From contig NZXX01000001.1 in assembly GCA_002702065.1 (NCBI GenBank), forward strand, positions 62,001 to 126,000: a stretch of DNA of 64,000 nt, given 5' to 3'. The notes under the pieces are model-generated. The model was not told the DNA's origin and searched no databases. It worked only from the letters and a program-made list of their open reading frames with translations. The translations under genes were made by a program, and so were the position numbers. Positions 17,046-25,544 of the stretch are shown piece by piece; positions within the stretch are counted from its first letter, which is position 1, and each line of letters starts with the position of its first letter. The DNA comes from Anaerolineaceae bacterium (GTDB taxonomy: Bacteria > Chloroflexota > Anaerolineae > Aggregatilineales > Phototrophicaceae).

Positions 17046-18407
17046 TCAGGCCACCGGAACAGGTGCGGCAGCCGGTGCGGTCTTCAGATCAGCCAGGACC
17101 TGATCGATCACTTTGTACGCATAACGCGTCACGGCTTCGCCATTGCCCAGGTCCGGGTAGATCATGACAGTGTTGCCCATGTACAGGCCATCCACCGGCG
17201 TCTTGATCGACGGGATCTGGTCGGATGTCCCCATCGGGCGAATCGGCTCCACATAGCGCGCACGCTGTACGATAAACTCCGTAATCCAGCTTTCCTGAAA
17301 GTCCGGGAACATGCGCTTCAGGTGCCCCAGCCATTCAGTCTTGACCTTGTCGTCGGGCCAGCGGGCCATTTCATTGTCCGGCGCGAGGTACTTGGGCAGG
17401 TACACTAGATGATGCCCCTTCACATGCTTGGGGTCGATCAGACGAGTCGTTTCGACAACGGCGGTGAACGGGATGCGCTGGTCGGTAATGTTGACGACGT
17501 AATAGGGTGTGAGCGACCGGTTCAGAATCAGCAGCGGGCACAGCACCCCCAGATATTCCTGATCGAGCAGTTGGCTGCGGAAGTTTTGCGGTGCATCCGG
17601 CACAAGCTGCCCCAGGATGGGCGATTGCAGCGTGCTGATTACCATATCATACGGGTGCAGTTCGCCGTCCACGCTCAGGCCAACGGCGCGCCCGTTTTCG
17701 ATAACCACTTTCTCAACCGCGGTGTTTAGCTTGATATTGACACCCTGGCCTTCGGCTTTGGCGGCCAGTGCTTCGATCAGGGTGAAATAACCATTTTCGA
17801 GATAGCACATCATTTCCTTGGAGGTGACGCCCTGGCGGGTGCCCATCATGCGCTTCAGCCGCGACCAGATGTAGGTGGCCGGCACACCGGTGAAAGCGGT
17901 GTCGAACTTGGCACGCAGCATCGGCTTCCAGACCTTCTCGTAAACGCCGCGTCCACTCACCCGCACCAGCCAGTCCTCGACCGGCACTTCATCCATTTTG
18001 CGCCAGTCACTTTCGAACTGCGCCACCACGATCTGAAGCGCCAGCCGCAGCCGCTGGATAATGTTCAGGGGTGGAAAGGTGAGCAGCTCAACAGGGGTAT
18101 TAAACGGATACAGCTTGCCAGCGTCATAGAAACCCTGTTTGGTTTCGGTAAAGTGCAGCCGGTCATCGACGCCGGATTCTTTCATCAGGTTCTGCATCGA
18201 CATATCGCTGCTCAGGATGGTATGGTAGAACCGATCCATCCGCACACCATCATAGGGCATATACCCGGCCAGACCACCAAGGTATGCGCCGCGTTCATAA
18301 ATCGTTATCGAAAGGCCGGGTTGTTGGGACAACTTGTAAGCCAGTGTGACACCCATAATGCCACCGCCGATAATGGCGATCTGTTTCTCATTCATGTATG
18401 TATCCAT
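17046..18407 (-). CDS. FAD-dependent amine oxidase/protoporphyrinogen-oxidase-like oxidoreductase
   Basis: The 453-residue flavoprotein begins with the dinucleotide motif IAIIGGGIMGVTLAYKL and continues with the ERGAYLGGLAGY segment typical of NAD(P)/FAD oxidoreductases related to protoporphyrinogen oxidase, phytoene desaturase and UDP-galactopyranose mutase. The C-terminal FAD-binding region (DGLYMGNTVMIYPDLGNGEA) also fits. Relatives often lie near glycan genes and annotate as NAD(P)/FAD-dependent oxidoreductase. The substrate is unknown. The tail is Ala/Pro-rich (APAAAPVPVA). Start codons at 18407 and 18395 are both possible; neither has a strong ribosome-binding site. Confidence 0.9.
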   Translation of the reverse strand: MDTYMNEKQIAIIGGGIMGVTLAYKLSQQPGLSITIYERGAYLGGLAGYMPYDGVRMDRFYHTILSSDMSMQNLMKESGVDDRLHFTETKQGFYDAGKLYPFNTPVELLTFPPLNIIQRLRLALQIVVAQFESDWRKMDEVPVEDWLVRVSGRGVYEKVWKPMLRAKFDTAFTGVPATYIWSRLKRMMGTRQGVTSKEMMCYLENGYFTLIEALAAKAEGQGVNIKLNTAVEKVVIENGRAVGLSVDGELHPYDMVISTLQSPILGQLVPDAPQNFRSQLLDQEYLGVLCPLLILNRSLTPYYVVNITDQRIPFTAVVETTRLIDPKHVKGHHLVYLPKYLAPDNEMARWPDDKVKTEWLGHLKRMFPDFQESWITEFIVQRARYVEPIRPMGTSDQIPSIKTPVDGLYMGNTVMIYPDLGNGEAVTRYAYKVIDQVLADLKTAPAAAPVPVA

Positions 18408-18624
18408 CTGATGAGTTTTTCGAGAAGTTCACTTCATGAAATTATCAAGTCGGCCTAACAGCCTGCTAACGCTAACCTTGCGCCTGAGCGTATAGGTAGA
18501 TGGTCCCAAAATAGCCACTTATCGTACATTTTGCCGAATGAGAACATGCGCTAAAAACAGCTTTTATTTATCATGAGGTGTATAACAGATTATATTGCGA
18601 TGTACCACCAGAAAGCAGAAACTC

Positions 18625-19029
18625 TTGAGTATTCAGGTCAGTTGGTTCGACGACAAACAGCGGATCCTCTATTTTGCAATGCAGCCAGGCTGGGCGTGGG
18701 AAGAACTGAACCGGCAGATCGAGAGGGCATTACGCATGATCCGGGCTGGTGGTGTGCCGACACCGGTTATTCTGGATGTGGGGGGTGACCTGGAACTGCC
18801 CCAGGGCAACCTGTTCCAGATGGATAATCTGCAAGAGGTGAACCGCCTCCTGAAGCAAAACGCACGACGCACGGCGCCGGTCGTGGTGGTGCACGCCGGC
18901 GAACAAACCCGGCTCCTCTACGAATCGCTGCGCCTCATTGACCCGCAGGTGGGGCGGCAGGTATTTTTTACGGACAGCCTCGACGATGCCCGCGCATACC
19001 TGGAAGATAATTGTATTCCGATCTCATAG
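18625..19029 (+). CDS. STAS/SpoIIAA-like small protein
   Basis: The 134-residue product alternates beta strands and helices (VPTPVILDVGGDLELP, APVVVVHAGEQTRLL, GRQVFFTDSLDDARAYL), the layout of STAS/SpoIIAA-like proteins that act as phospho-switches or anti-anti-sigma-like partners. The final DSLDDARAYLE parallels TLDEALHFIA in the gene at 42010-42411. With TTG at 18625 as start, its beginning (MSIQVSW) also aligns with MPVELSW of that gene. TTG at 18595 is an alternative. No adjacent anti-sigma factor or kinase is seen. Assignment is at fold level only. Confidence 0.65.
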   Translation: MSIQVSWFDDKQRILYFAMQPGWAWEELNRQIERALRMIRAGGVPTPVILDVGGDLELPQGNLFQMDNLQEVNRLLKQNARRTAPVVVVHAGEQTRLLYESLRLIDPQVGRQVFFTDSLDDARAYLEDNCIPIS

Positions 19030-19043
19030 TCACAACAACTGTA

Positions 19044-19664
19044 TCAGCAGGGAACCCGCCGGCGCAGGTTGCAGAACTCATATTGGGTGTCGTCGGTGCG
19101 GATATAGCGCAGCAGGTCATCCGTGCTGTACAGAAAGTCCGTATCGGCCATCGTTTGATGACAGTTGAAGCAGGCCACGAGGTCTTCGTCGAAACGCTCC
19201 CCCGTCTCAACATCGAATGAACCGAAATTCCACTGACCATTCCGGGCGATGCTGGGGAAATCGCTGTCTGCCCAGTTCGCGCGGCGGTGCGCCACGTGCA
19301 GCATCGCCAGCGGCGCGGCTTTGACATAACGCCCATCCTCCAGCACCGGCTGACCCTGGGCGTCGATTTCCGCGTGAAAACCATCGACTACGATGACGGT
19401 ATTCTGTGGCAGCGGGCGACCCTGCCGCAGTTCTGCGACGGCGTCCGCATTGATGTAAATATCGCGCACGGTGCCGTCGGGTCGGTCGACTGTCAGATAA
19501 TGCGAAAAGTCATCTGGAAAGTTGGCCGGGTAGGGCACGGCGGAGCCCGGAAACTGATCGTCGGTTCCGGCACGAGAAGGCGATGCCGGGGTCGGCTGGG
19601 TGGGTTGGGTTGTCGTCGCGCAGGCGGTCAGCAGCACCAGCAGCAGGCATATGTACAAACGCAT
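19044..19664 (-). CDS. Cytochrome P460 family lipoprotein with CxxCH haem site
   Basis: The 206-residue exported protein has a lipoprotein signal (LLLVLLTAC, lipid Cys at residue 15). A Thr/Pro linker leads into a P460-type domain: YLTVDRPDGTVRDIYIN, NTVIVVDGFHAE and the c-type haem motif CFNCH (residues 165-169) followed by QTMADTDFLYS. Family members bind covalent haem and occur as periplasmic redox proteins, some oxidising hydroxylamine; most in this branch are uncharacterised. The start at 19664 has GAGGA upstream, while the longer frame to 19682 does not. The gene is convergent with the STAS-like gene, with a 14-base gap. Confidence 0.87.
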   Translation of the reverse strand: MRLYICLLLVLLTACATTTQPTQPTPASPSRAGTDDQFPGSAVPYPANFPDDFSHYLTVDRPDGTVRDIYINADAVAELRQGRPLPQNTVIVVDGFHAEIDAQGQPVLEDGRYVKAAPLAMLHVAHRRANWADSDFPSIARNGQWNFGSFDVETGERFDEDLVACFNCHQTMADTDFLYSTDDLLRYIRTDDTQYEFCNLRRRVPC

Positions 19665-19849
19665 CAAATAAATCCTCATCACAGAGTTTGATTATCACTC
19701 TGAATTCTTACAGATTGGTAACCGTTACCCCGAAAGTGCTATACCAGGACTCTACGAACATCCGACATGAAATGGATCAAATCACCCTGATCGCATAATA
19801 CGCCTTATTCTATACTCGGCTTTTTGACAGAAGAATACAGGAGAGACAT

Positions 19850-21121
19850 ATGCGACACTTCGTCAAATGGTTTACTCCATTGTTCCTTATGCTGCTCACG
19901 ATTGTCCCCGCCACAGCGCAGGAGACCACCACGTCGCTGGTACAGTTGGCGCTCGAAGATATGAGCGAGCGAACTGGCCAGACGGTAAACCTGAGCACAA
20001 TTACCTCATGGACCTATCAGCGCCGGGTGTATCCCGATGCCAGCCTGGGTTGTGCGCAGCCGGGTCAGGTCTACGCACAGGTGCAGACACCCGCCTATCA
20101 GTTTGACATCAGCTATCGCGGGCAGACCTACGATTACCGTGTTGCTGAGGATGGCAGCGCCATGATTTTCTGCGGCATTGCTCAGGCGCCAGACCAGCCC
20201 CCGGTTGGCAGCACACCACCCGCCGGTCAGCCCACCTGTGATGACCCCTATACGGTTGACTTTGGCGATACACTCTACGAAATCGCACGTTCGTGCAACA
20301 CCTCGGTCGATGCTTTGCTGGCGGCCAACCCGGACATCGAGAACCCGGCCATTATCTATATTGGGCAAGAGATTGCGATGCCGGATGGTGGCAGCGATGA
20401 TGAGTTTACACCAGAACCGCAGCCAATCAGTATCTCCCCCATGGCTGGCCCGCCCGGTACGTCAGTGACGGTGAGCGCCAGTGGTTTTGCACCCGCCGCC
20501 CAGGTCGATATTGGGTTTGGCCCCTGGGAATCTGAATACGATGTGCTGACCACTGTACAGGCGCAAGCTGATGGTTCGGTGAGCGCAACGGTGCCAGTGC
20601 CAGACTTTGCCGACCCGGATAATCAGTGGGTCTTTGTCGCCGCTGTTCCCGGTGGCCGCAGCCTGACATCTGGCTTTTTCGAAGTGACCGGCCATCCGTC
20701 GACACCGGAAGCGCCACGCTTCACCAGCGCCAACATCTTTCTGGTCGCGTTGGAAGATGCGGGGCAGACCGGGATGGAGATCGGCTGTGGTGATAGCCTT
20801 GTACCCGTCGAAGTGACATTTGCGCCGACAGTCGCACCGCTGACCGCCGCCCTTGAAGAATTGTTCAGCATCAACAGCGAATTTTATGGTCAGTCTGGCC
20901 TGTATAATGCGCTTTACCAGTCCGACCTGACGATTGATGGGATCGACATTACTGATGCTGACGTGGCGCAGATTGAATTGTCCGGCACGATTCGGTCTGG
21001 CGGTACCTGTGATGTGCCCCGGATTGAAGCGCAGATCGAACAGACCGCGTTGCAGTATGGCACCATCGACCGTGTATCGATCACGGTTAATGGGCAGCCG
21101 CTGGCAGACGCCCTGAACTAA
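19850..21121 (+). CDS. Secreted LysM protein with GerMN-like C-terminal domain
   Basis: The 423-residue protein starts with a signal peptide (MRHFVKWFTPLFLMLLTIV then ATAQ). A first globular region (25-115) is followed by a LysM motif (about 125-180): CDDPYTVDFGDTLYEIARS and NPAIIYIGQEIAMP, which binds peptidoglycan or chitin-like glycans. Next comes an Ig/IPT-like domain (about 190-285; PPGTSVTVSASGFAP). The last 120 residues resemble a GerMN domain (TAALEELFSI, GLYNALYQSDLTIDGI). CAGGAGAGAC lies before the ATG. It is likely to sit in the cell wall. The GerMN match is by pattern and less certain than LysM. Confidence 0.85.
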   Translation: MRHFVKWFTPLFLMLLTIVPATAQETTTSLVQLALEDMSERTGQTVNLSTITSWTYQRRVYPDASLGCAQPGQVYAQVQTPAYQFDISYRGQTYDYRVAEDGSAMIFCGIAQAPDQPPVGSTPPAGQPTCDDPYTVDFGDTLYEIARSCNTSVDALLAANPDIENPAIIYIGQEIAMPDGGSDDEFTPEPQPISISPMAGPPGTSVTVSASGFAPAAQVDIGFGPWESEYDVLTTVQAQADGSVSATVPVPDFADPDNQWVFVAAVPGGRSLTSGFFEVTGHPSTPEAPRFTSANIFLVALEDAGQTGMEIGCGDSLVPVEVTFAPTVAPLTAALEELFSINSEFYGQSGLYNALYQSDLTIDGIDITDADVAQIELSGTIRSGGTCDVPRIEAQIEQTALQYGTIDRVSITVNGQPLADALN

Positions 21122-21217
21122 ATCGCAGCGGTGTCAGAAAACAATCAAACAAACATCAGCGAGGCTTTGGCTCAAACAACGGGCCAGGGCCTGCTGTTTT
21201 AGTGGAGGTCTGGACGG

Positions 21218-22129
21218 TTAATCGCCGACCTTCTTGATGGCATGGCCGCCAAACTGATTGCGCATCGCCGCCAGCAGACGGTCACTGAAGGGCTGGTCTT
21301 CGCGTGAGTGAAAGCGTTCTTGCAGGGCGAGTGTGATGACCGGAATCGCTACCCCCAGGTCAATCGATTCGACGACCGTCCAGCGGCCTTCGCCCGAATC
21401 CGGCACATAGGCGGCAATGCCTTCGAGGCTGGGGTTTTCGGCCAGCGCGTTGGATGTCAGATCGAGCAGCCAGGACCGAATGACGCTGCCGAAACGCCAG
21501 ATTTCCGCAATCTGGTGCATGTCGAGCTGCATCTCGGTTTTGGCCCGCATCAGCTCGAAGCCTTCGGCGTAGGCTTCCATAATGCCGTACTCGATGCCGT
21601 TGTGCACCATCTTGACAAAGTGACCCGCCCCGACCGGCCCGACATGCCCCCAACCCCTATCCGGCGCAGGTGCCAGCGTTTCCAATGCCGGGCGGATATG
21701 CGCGACCGATTCTGTCAGACCGCCGACCATCATGCTGTAACCTTCTTCCAGACCCCAGATTCCGCCGCTGGTTCCGACATCGACAAAGTGGATTTCGTGG
21801 GCTTTCAGCGCTTCGGCACGGCGCAGCGAATCTTTATAGTTGCTGTTGCCACCGTCAATGACGATGTCGCCGGGTTGGAGCAGGCCCGCCAGCTGGTTGA
21901 TAATTTGCTCGGTTGGGTCGCCGGATGGCACCATGACCCATACGGCGCGTGGCACATCGAGTTTGTTGACGATTTCCTGGAGGGTGCGTGCCCCGGTTCC
22001 CCCCTCGGCCTCAGCCTGCTGGATCGCGGTTTCGTTCAGGTCATAAGCCACAATCTCATGTCCGCCGCGCAGCAGCCGCGTCGCCATGTTCAAACCCATT
22101 TTGCCCAGGCCAATCATCCCCAGTTGCAT
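21218..22129 (-). CDS. gnd: 6-phosphogluconate dehydrogenase, decarboxylating (short, NAD-type-like)
   Basis: Converts 6-phosphogluconate to ribulose-5-phosphate and CO2. The 303-residue protein has the Rossmann motif LGMIGLGKMGLNMA, DGGNSNYKDSLRR, and the substrate/catalytic GAGHFVKMVHNGIEYG with the Lys and His-Asn pair. Its length matches the shorter dimer-of-monomer group (YqeC/GntZ-like) rather than the 470-residue enzyme, and this group commonly prefers NAD. AGGAG lies before the ATG at 22129; a 10-residue longer frame lacks this signal. The gene is divergent from the TIR-TM gene, sharing a 170-base spacer. Confidence 0.9.
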   Translation of the reverse strand: MQLGMIGLGKMGLNMATRLLRGGHEIVAYDLNETAIQQAEAEGGTGARTLQEIVNKLDVPRAVWVMVPSGDPTEQIINQLAGLLQPGDIVIDGGNSNYKDSLRRAEALKAHEIHFVDVGTSGGIWGLEEGYSMMVGGLTESVAHIRPALETLAPAPDRGWGHVGPVGAGHFVKMVHNGIEYGIMEAYAEGFELMRAKTEMQLDMHQIAEIWRFGSVIRSWLLDLTSNALAENPSLEGIAAYVPDSGEGRWTVVESIDLGVAIPVITLALQERFHSREDQPFSDRLLAAMRNQFGGHAIKKVGD

Positions 22130-22244
22130 ACCATTACTCCTGTTTACATTTTGCCACACGCACTGGATTATGAATCAAAAAGAGGTGATTAGCCAAACTT
22201 TCTGCGTGATCGAAAACCCGAGTCGCAATGCGAATGTAAGTTTG

Positions 22245-22273
22245 TTGGTGAAACATAGGATTTTGTCTATACT
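22245..22273 (+). promoter_or_regulatory. Promoter of the membrane TIR gene
   Basis: TTGGTG (22245-22250) and TATACT (22268-22273) are spaced exactly 17 bases. The predicted transcript start is about 20 bases before the ATG at 22302. Confidence 0.55.
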
Positions 22274-22301
22274 GTGACGTGGCACCTGTTCGCAATTTTT
22301 G

Positions 22302-23447
22302 ATGACTATGGCGCAAATCTTTATCAGCTACAGTCGGGTAGACCGGCCCTTTGTCGACAACTTCCTGCCCTTGCTGCACGAGGTCTATGGCTACAGCAGT
22401 ATCTGGTTTGACGCGGAGCTGCACGGCGGGCAGGTGTGGTGGGACGAAATTCTGAGTCAGATTGCGCGTTGTGACATCTTTGTATTCCTGATGTCGAATG
22501 AGTCGCTGGCCTCAACCTATTGTCTTGCCGAACTGGCGGAGGCGCGGCGGCTGGGCAAGCTGATCTTGCCGGTTCAGATACGCGCTCGTACCACGATCCC
22601 CGATGACTTGACGACTATTCATTATGTGGATTTATCACAAGGTGTGGGTGATGTCCGGGGTATGAATCGCTTTCATGCAGCGGTACGGCGCTTACTTCAG
22701 CAGATGCCCGATCAGCCGCCTGCTCCTGCCCGTGCCGAACCGATTACCATGCCAGTTGTACCAGCAAGCGAAAAAAGCGGGGCGGCGAAAAAATCTGCTC
22801 GTGGGTTAATCCTGGTTGGTGTGGTCGGTGCCGCGCTCCTTGTGATCATCGTACTTGTGTTATCGGACATGCTCCCTATCTTCCAGCAGCAGCCCGCCAA
22901 TGAGACGGAAAGTCCTACCAACGAAGTGGTTGATACACCGACCATTGATATTGCTTTGGTGGTGGCGACCCTGGATGCGCAAGGTACGGCTGCTGTCCGT
23001 GCGACCAGTATCATTGGCACCATGACGCAAAGCGCTGTCGATGAACAAGCCACACAGACCCATCTTATGGGCTTGACGGTGACAGCAACCCGATGGACGC
23101 CGACCCCGGTTCCCACTCATACCCCGACACCAGATATGACAGCAAGCATTACTGCACTCACAGAGCAGGCGGTTGCTGATATGGCTACGGCTCTGATGCG
23201 CGATAGAACTGCCACGGCTGCCGCATGGACTGATACCCCCACCCGGACTCAAACAGCGACCAGAACCCCAACACCAACGCGAACCCCGTCACGCACGCCG
23301 CGACCAACGGAGCGAGATGACTCTGACGTAGAGAGTTACAGCGCATCGGAAAGAATGGCGACCTTCGCGGCCATGCAGGATGAAGACTCTGATGATCCTG
23401 ATAACAAGGTCGTTGATCCGCCGCGTCCACCATCATTTGGCGGCTAG
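22302..23447 (+). CDS. Membrane-anchored TIR-domain protein with Thr/Pro-rich exterior
   Basis: The 381-residue protein has a TIR_2-type domain (about 1-135). AQIFISYSRVDRPF opens it, WFDAELHGGQ forms the BB-loop region, and SNESLASTYCLAELAEA holds the putative catalytic Glu (E75 counted from the ATG at 22308). A basic linker leads to one transmembrane helix (LILVGVVGAALLVIIVLVLS, about 165-187). The rest is low-complexity, with many Thr-Pro repeats (RTPTPTRTPSRTPRP) and a final acidic tail. The TIR domain should face the cytoplasm. Start is ATG 22302 or 22308; neither has a good Shine-Dalgarno. Similar TIR/TM proteins are frequent in Chloroflexota, with unknown function. Confidence 0.87.
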   Translation: MTMAQIFISYSRVDRPFVDNFLPLLHEVYGYSSIWFDAELHGGQVWWDEILSQIARCDIFVFLMSNESLASTYCLAELAEARRLGKLILPVQIRARTTIPDDLTTIHYVDLSQGVGDVRGMNRFHAAVRRLLQQMPDQPPAPARAEPITMPVVPASEKSGAAKKSARGLILVGVVGAALLVIIVLVLSDMLPIFQQQPANETESPTNEVVDTPTIDIALVVATLDAQGTAAVRATSIIGTMTQSAVDEQATQTHLMGLTVTATRWTPTPVPTHTPTPDMTASITALTEQAVADMATALMRDRTATAAAWTDTPTRTQTATRTPTPTRTPSRTPRPTERDDSDVESYSASERMATFAAMQDEDSDDPDNKVVDPPRPPSFGG

Positions 23448-23499
23448 GTGTTTGCATGAACCAGTGAGCCGTCGGATTGATGTCTTTACATCAGATAGC

Positions 23500-24141
23500 T
23501 CATGTTTTGTCAGCGGCTTTTTCAAAGTAAGTGCGCCACGTTGCTGACAGCGCGGGAAGCTGGGCAGCACGTGCGGCGGCCTCGCGGTTGGCCTTGTCCG
23601 CAATTCGCAGGTGGAAGACCTCCTGTACCGACATGCGACCCTCGCCTGTTGCAACGCGCTCAATCGTATCACCGGCACCGACTTCGCCGGGTTGCAGCAC
23701 CCGCACATAAAAACCGGTACGTTCGGCGTGCGTGAATTGCTTGACGAATGTGGGTTCCTGCATCTTATGGGCCAGTTTGAAACACGGGATGCGGCCTTGA
23801 GTCACCTGCACCTGCGTGCCACCGATGCGGTAAATATCACCGATGTAAACGGCATCTTCCAGCAGGCCTTCGACCGTGAAGTTCTCGCCAAACTGACCAT
23901 AGGTAAAATCGTCCCGGCCCAGCGTCTGTGACCAGAAGGCGTAATGCTCAAACGGGTAGACATAAACCGCCATATCCCGCCCGCCGTGTGCGTTGAGGTC
24001 AGCCTGACCATCGCCGTCCAGGTTGAGGGTGTTCAACCGGACACGTCCGGTGACCGGTTGTTTATAGATGCCGGTGCGCAGGGTGCTGTCACGATAGGGA
24101 ACATCTTTGGGCAGGGAGACATTGACAGAACGAAGCTTCAT
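23500..24141 (-). CDS. MOSC-domain protein (YiiM-like)
   Basis: The 213-residue protein matches the YiiM/MOSC layout. LNLDGDGQADLNAHGGRDMA carries the conserved Asp/His region, WSQTLGRDDFTYGQFGENFT follows, and IPCFKLAHKM carries the conserved Cys expected to ligate molybdenum cofactor sulfur. The C-terminal helical part (MSVQEVFHLRIADKANREA) is the 3-alpha extension. Family members bind or use Moco, for instance in N-hydroxylated base detoxification. GAGGT lies before the ATG. No Moco enzyme is adjacent. Confidence 0.9.
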   Translation of the reverse strand: MKLRSVNVSLPKDVPYRDSTLRTGIYKQPVTGRVRLNTLNLDGDGQADLNAHGGRDMAVYVYPFEHYAFWSQTLGRDDFTYGQFGENFTVEGLLEDAVYIGDIYRIGGTQVQVTQGRIPCFKLAHKMQEPTFVKQFTHAERTGFYVRVLQPGEVGAGDTIERVATGEGRMSVQEVFHLRIADKANREAAARAAQLPALSATWRTYFEKAADKT

Positions 24142-24211
24142 GATGCGGTTTACCTCGGCTGATGGATGACGGATGATAGGAACTGCGGCGGCGCGGTATA
24201 CCGCGCTATGC

Positions 24212-24649
24212 TCAGCGCAGGATGAGATACACGCCGACCATCAGCACGCCGACGCCGAGCAGGCGTTGAAGGTCAATGGTCCGGCTGTCAATATCGAACA
24301 GGCCAAAGTGGTCGATCATCAGGCCGATCACCAACTGGCCGGCGACGATGAGCGCGATCGTGCCGGTTGCGCCTAACTTCGGGATGGTGAAGTTGGCCGC
24401 GCTGACGACGATCAACCCAAAAACCCCGGCGATCAGCGTGTACCAGGGCAGGGTCTGCCACTGGCCCAGGTTTCCGCCGCGCGCCCCCAGCAGCAGTAGT
24501 CCGGACGCCAGCGCGCCACCGATATGCACAATGAAGACACTTTCCAGTGAACCAAGCCGCTGACCGATGATGCTGGCAAGTGGGCCTTGCAAACCAACGG
24601 CGACCCCGCCGATGAGACCGGCAATGATAAAAACAATGAGAGGCTGCAT
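24212..24649 (-). CDS. DMT-superfamily membrane protein (DUF606/EamA-like)
   Basis: The 145-residue protein has about five hydrophobic helices and the DUF606 pattern: GLIGGVAVGLQGPLA at the start, GGALASGLLLL, YTLIAGVFGLIVVSAANF and GVGVLMVGVYLIL at the end. These small proteins are half-size relatives of drug/metabolite transporters and probably act as dimers. The Met at 24649 is the sensible start, because the longer frame adds hydrophilic residues before the first helix. Substrate unknown. It lies between MOSC and RidA genes on the same strand. Confidence 0.85.
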   Translation of the reverse strand: MQPLIVFIIAGLIGGVAVGLQGPLASIIGQRLGSLESVFIVHIGGALASGLLLLGARGGNLGQWQTLPWYTLIAGVFGLIVVSAANFTIPKLGATGTIALIVAGQLVIGLMIDHFGLFDIDSRTIDLQRLLGVGVLMVGVYLILR

Positions 24650-24755
24650 GAATTTTTCCCGGGTGATGTAAAGTTTATTGTTTCGTTTTACCAATACGTC
24701 ACCCACGAAACAAGAACCGGTTACATCCGTTTCCGGATTGGGCGCAGGATGGAGC

Positions 24756-25136
24756 TTATACCTGAGCGATGGCCTCGATTTCGACCAGTGCCCCAAGTGG
24801 CAGTCGCGAGACTTCCACCGCCGAGCGTGCGGGCCGGTTGCGCCAGAAGTAACGGGCGTAGATTTCGTTCATGGCGGCGAAGTCATCCATGTTTGCCAGA
24901 AAGACGGTCGTCTTCACCACTTTTTCCAGTTGGGAACCGCTGGCTTCCAGCACCCCTTTGAGGTTTTCGAGAACCTGAGCGGTCTGGCCCTGGATGCCGC
25001 CATCCGCGAATTCCTTGGTTCCGGGGATCAGGCCGATCTGTCCGGCGGTATACACCAGCCCATTGACGACGACAGCGTGTGAATAGGGCCCGACTGCTGG
25101 CGGTGCCAGGGGAGCCGTCACATTAATTTTAGACAT
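24756..25136 (-). CDS. ridA: RidA family reactive enamine/imine deaminase
   Basis: The 126-residue protein carries APPAVGPYSHAV, VYTAGQIGL and the active-site RPARSAVEVSRLPLGALVEIEAIA with Arg104 and Glu119, matching RidA (YjgF/YER057c). It hydrolyses reactive 2-aminoacrylate and related imines released by PLP enzymes. AGGAG lies ten bases before the ATG at 25136. It probably stands as a separate transcription unit or with DUF606. Confidence 0.93.
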   Translation of the reverse strand: MSKINVTAPLAPPAVGPYSHAVVVNGLVYTAGQIGLIPGTKEFADGGIQGQTAQVLENLKGVLEASGSQLEKVVKTTVFLANMDDFAAMNEIYARYFWRNRPARSAVEVSRLPLGALVEIEAIAQV

Positions 25137-25205
25137 AAACAACGCTCCTGTACATCAAATTTCATTGATTTTATTGTAACCCATGCAAAATCTTGCGCAA
25201 AGCGG

Positions 25206-25211
25206 TATAAT
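25206..25211 (+). promoter_or_regulatory. -10 box (TATAAT) before the YtxH-like gene
   Basis: GCGGTATAATAGG includes a perfect TATAAT 34 bases before the ATG at 25245. No good -35 was found. Confidence 0.45.
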
Positions 25212-25244
25212 AGGTAAAGTGTCGGAAATTCCTGAGGGGCATCT

Positions 25245-25454
25245 ATGCGCAAATTGCTTAGCTGGCTGCTCGGAATTGGCCTCGGAGCAACGGTCGGCGC
25301 AGTCCTTGTCATGTTGTTTGCACCGGCTTCTGGTCAGGAAATTGTTGCCAGCCTGAAACTGGGTTGGGCACAAACACTGGCAGAGGCACGCAAAGCCAAT
25401 GCACATCGCCGCGCGGAGCTTGAAGCCGAACTGGCACAAATGAGACAGAAATAG
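25245..25454 (+). CDS. Small YtxH-like membrane protein
   Basis: The 69-residue protein has one N-terminal transmembrane helix (LLGIGLGATVGAVLVMLFAPASG), with the Gly-rich helix and LFAPxSG turn typical of YtxH-like proteins. A short charged amphipathic helix (LAEARKANAHRRAELEAEL) follows. GAGG lies before the ATG. YtxH proteins are associated with general stress in Firmicutes; the role here is unknown. Confidence 0.82.
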   Translation: MRKLLSWLLGIGLGATVGAVLVMLFAPASGQEIVASLKLGWAQTLAEARKANAHRRAELEAELAQMRQK

Positions 25455-25481
25455 TTCTGCTTTAAAGAACTACCCGCGCCA

Positions 25482-25524
25482 ACAGGACCACCGGTTACAG
25501 ACAAGCCGGTGGTCGCTGTTTTTA
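25482..25524 (+). terminator. Terminator after the YtxH-like gene
   Basis: GACCACCGG pairs with CCGGTGGTC, and flanking AACAG and CTGTT extend the stem with one bulge. TTTT follows at 25521. It also separates the convergent beta-propeller-like gene. Confidence 0.75.
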
Positions 25525-25544
25525 AACGGGCTGCTACTAGCGGG

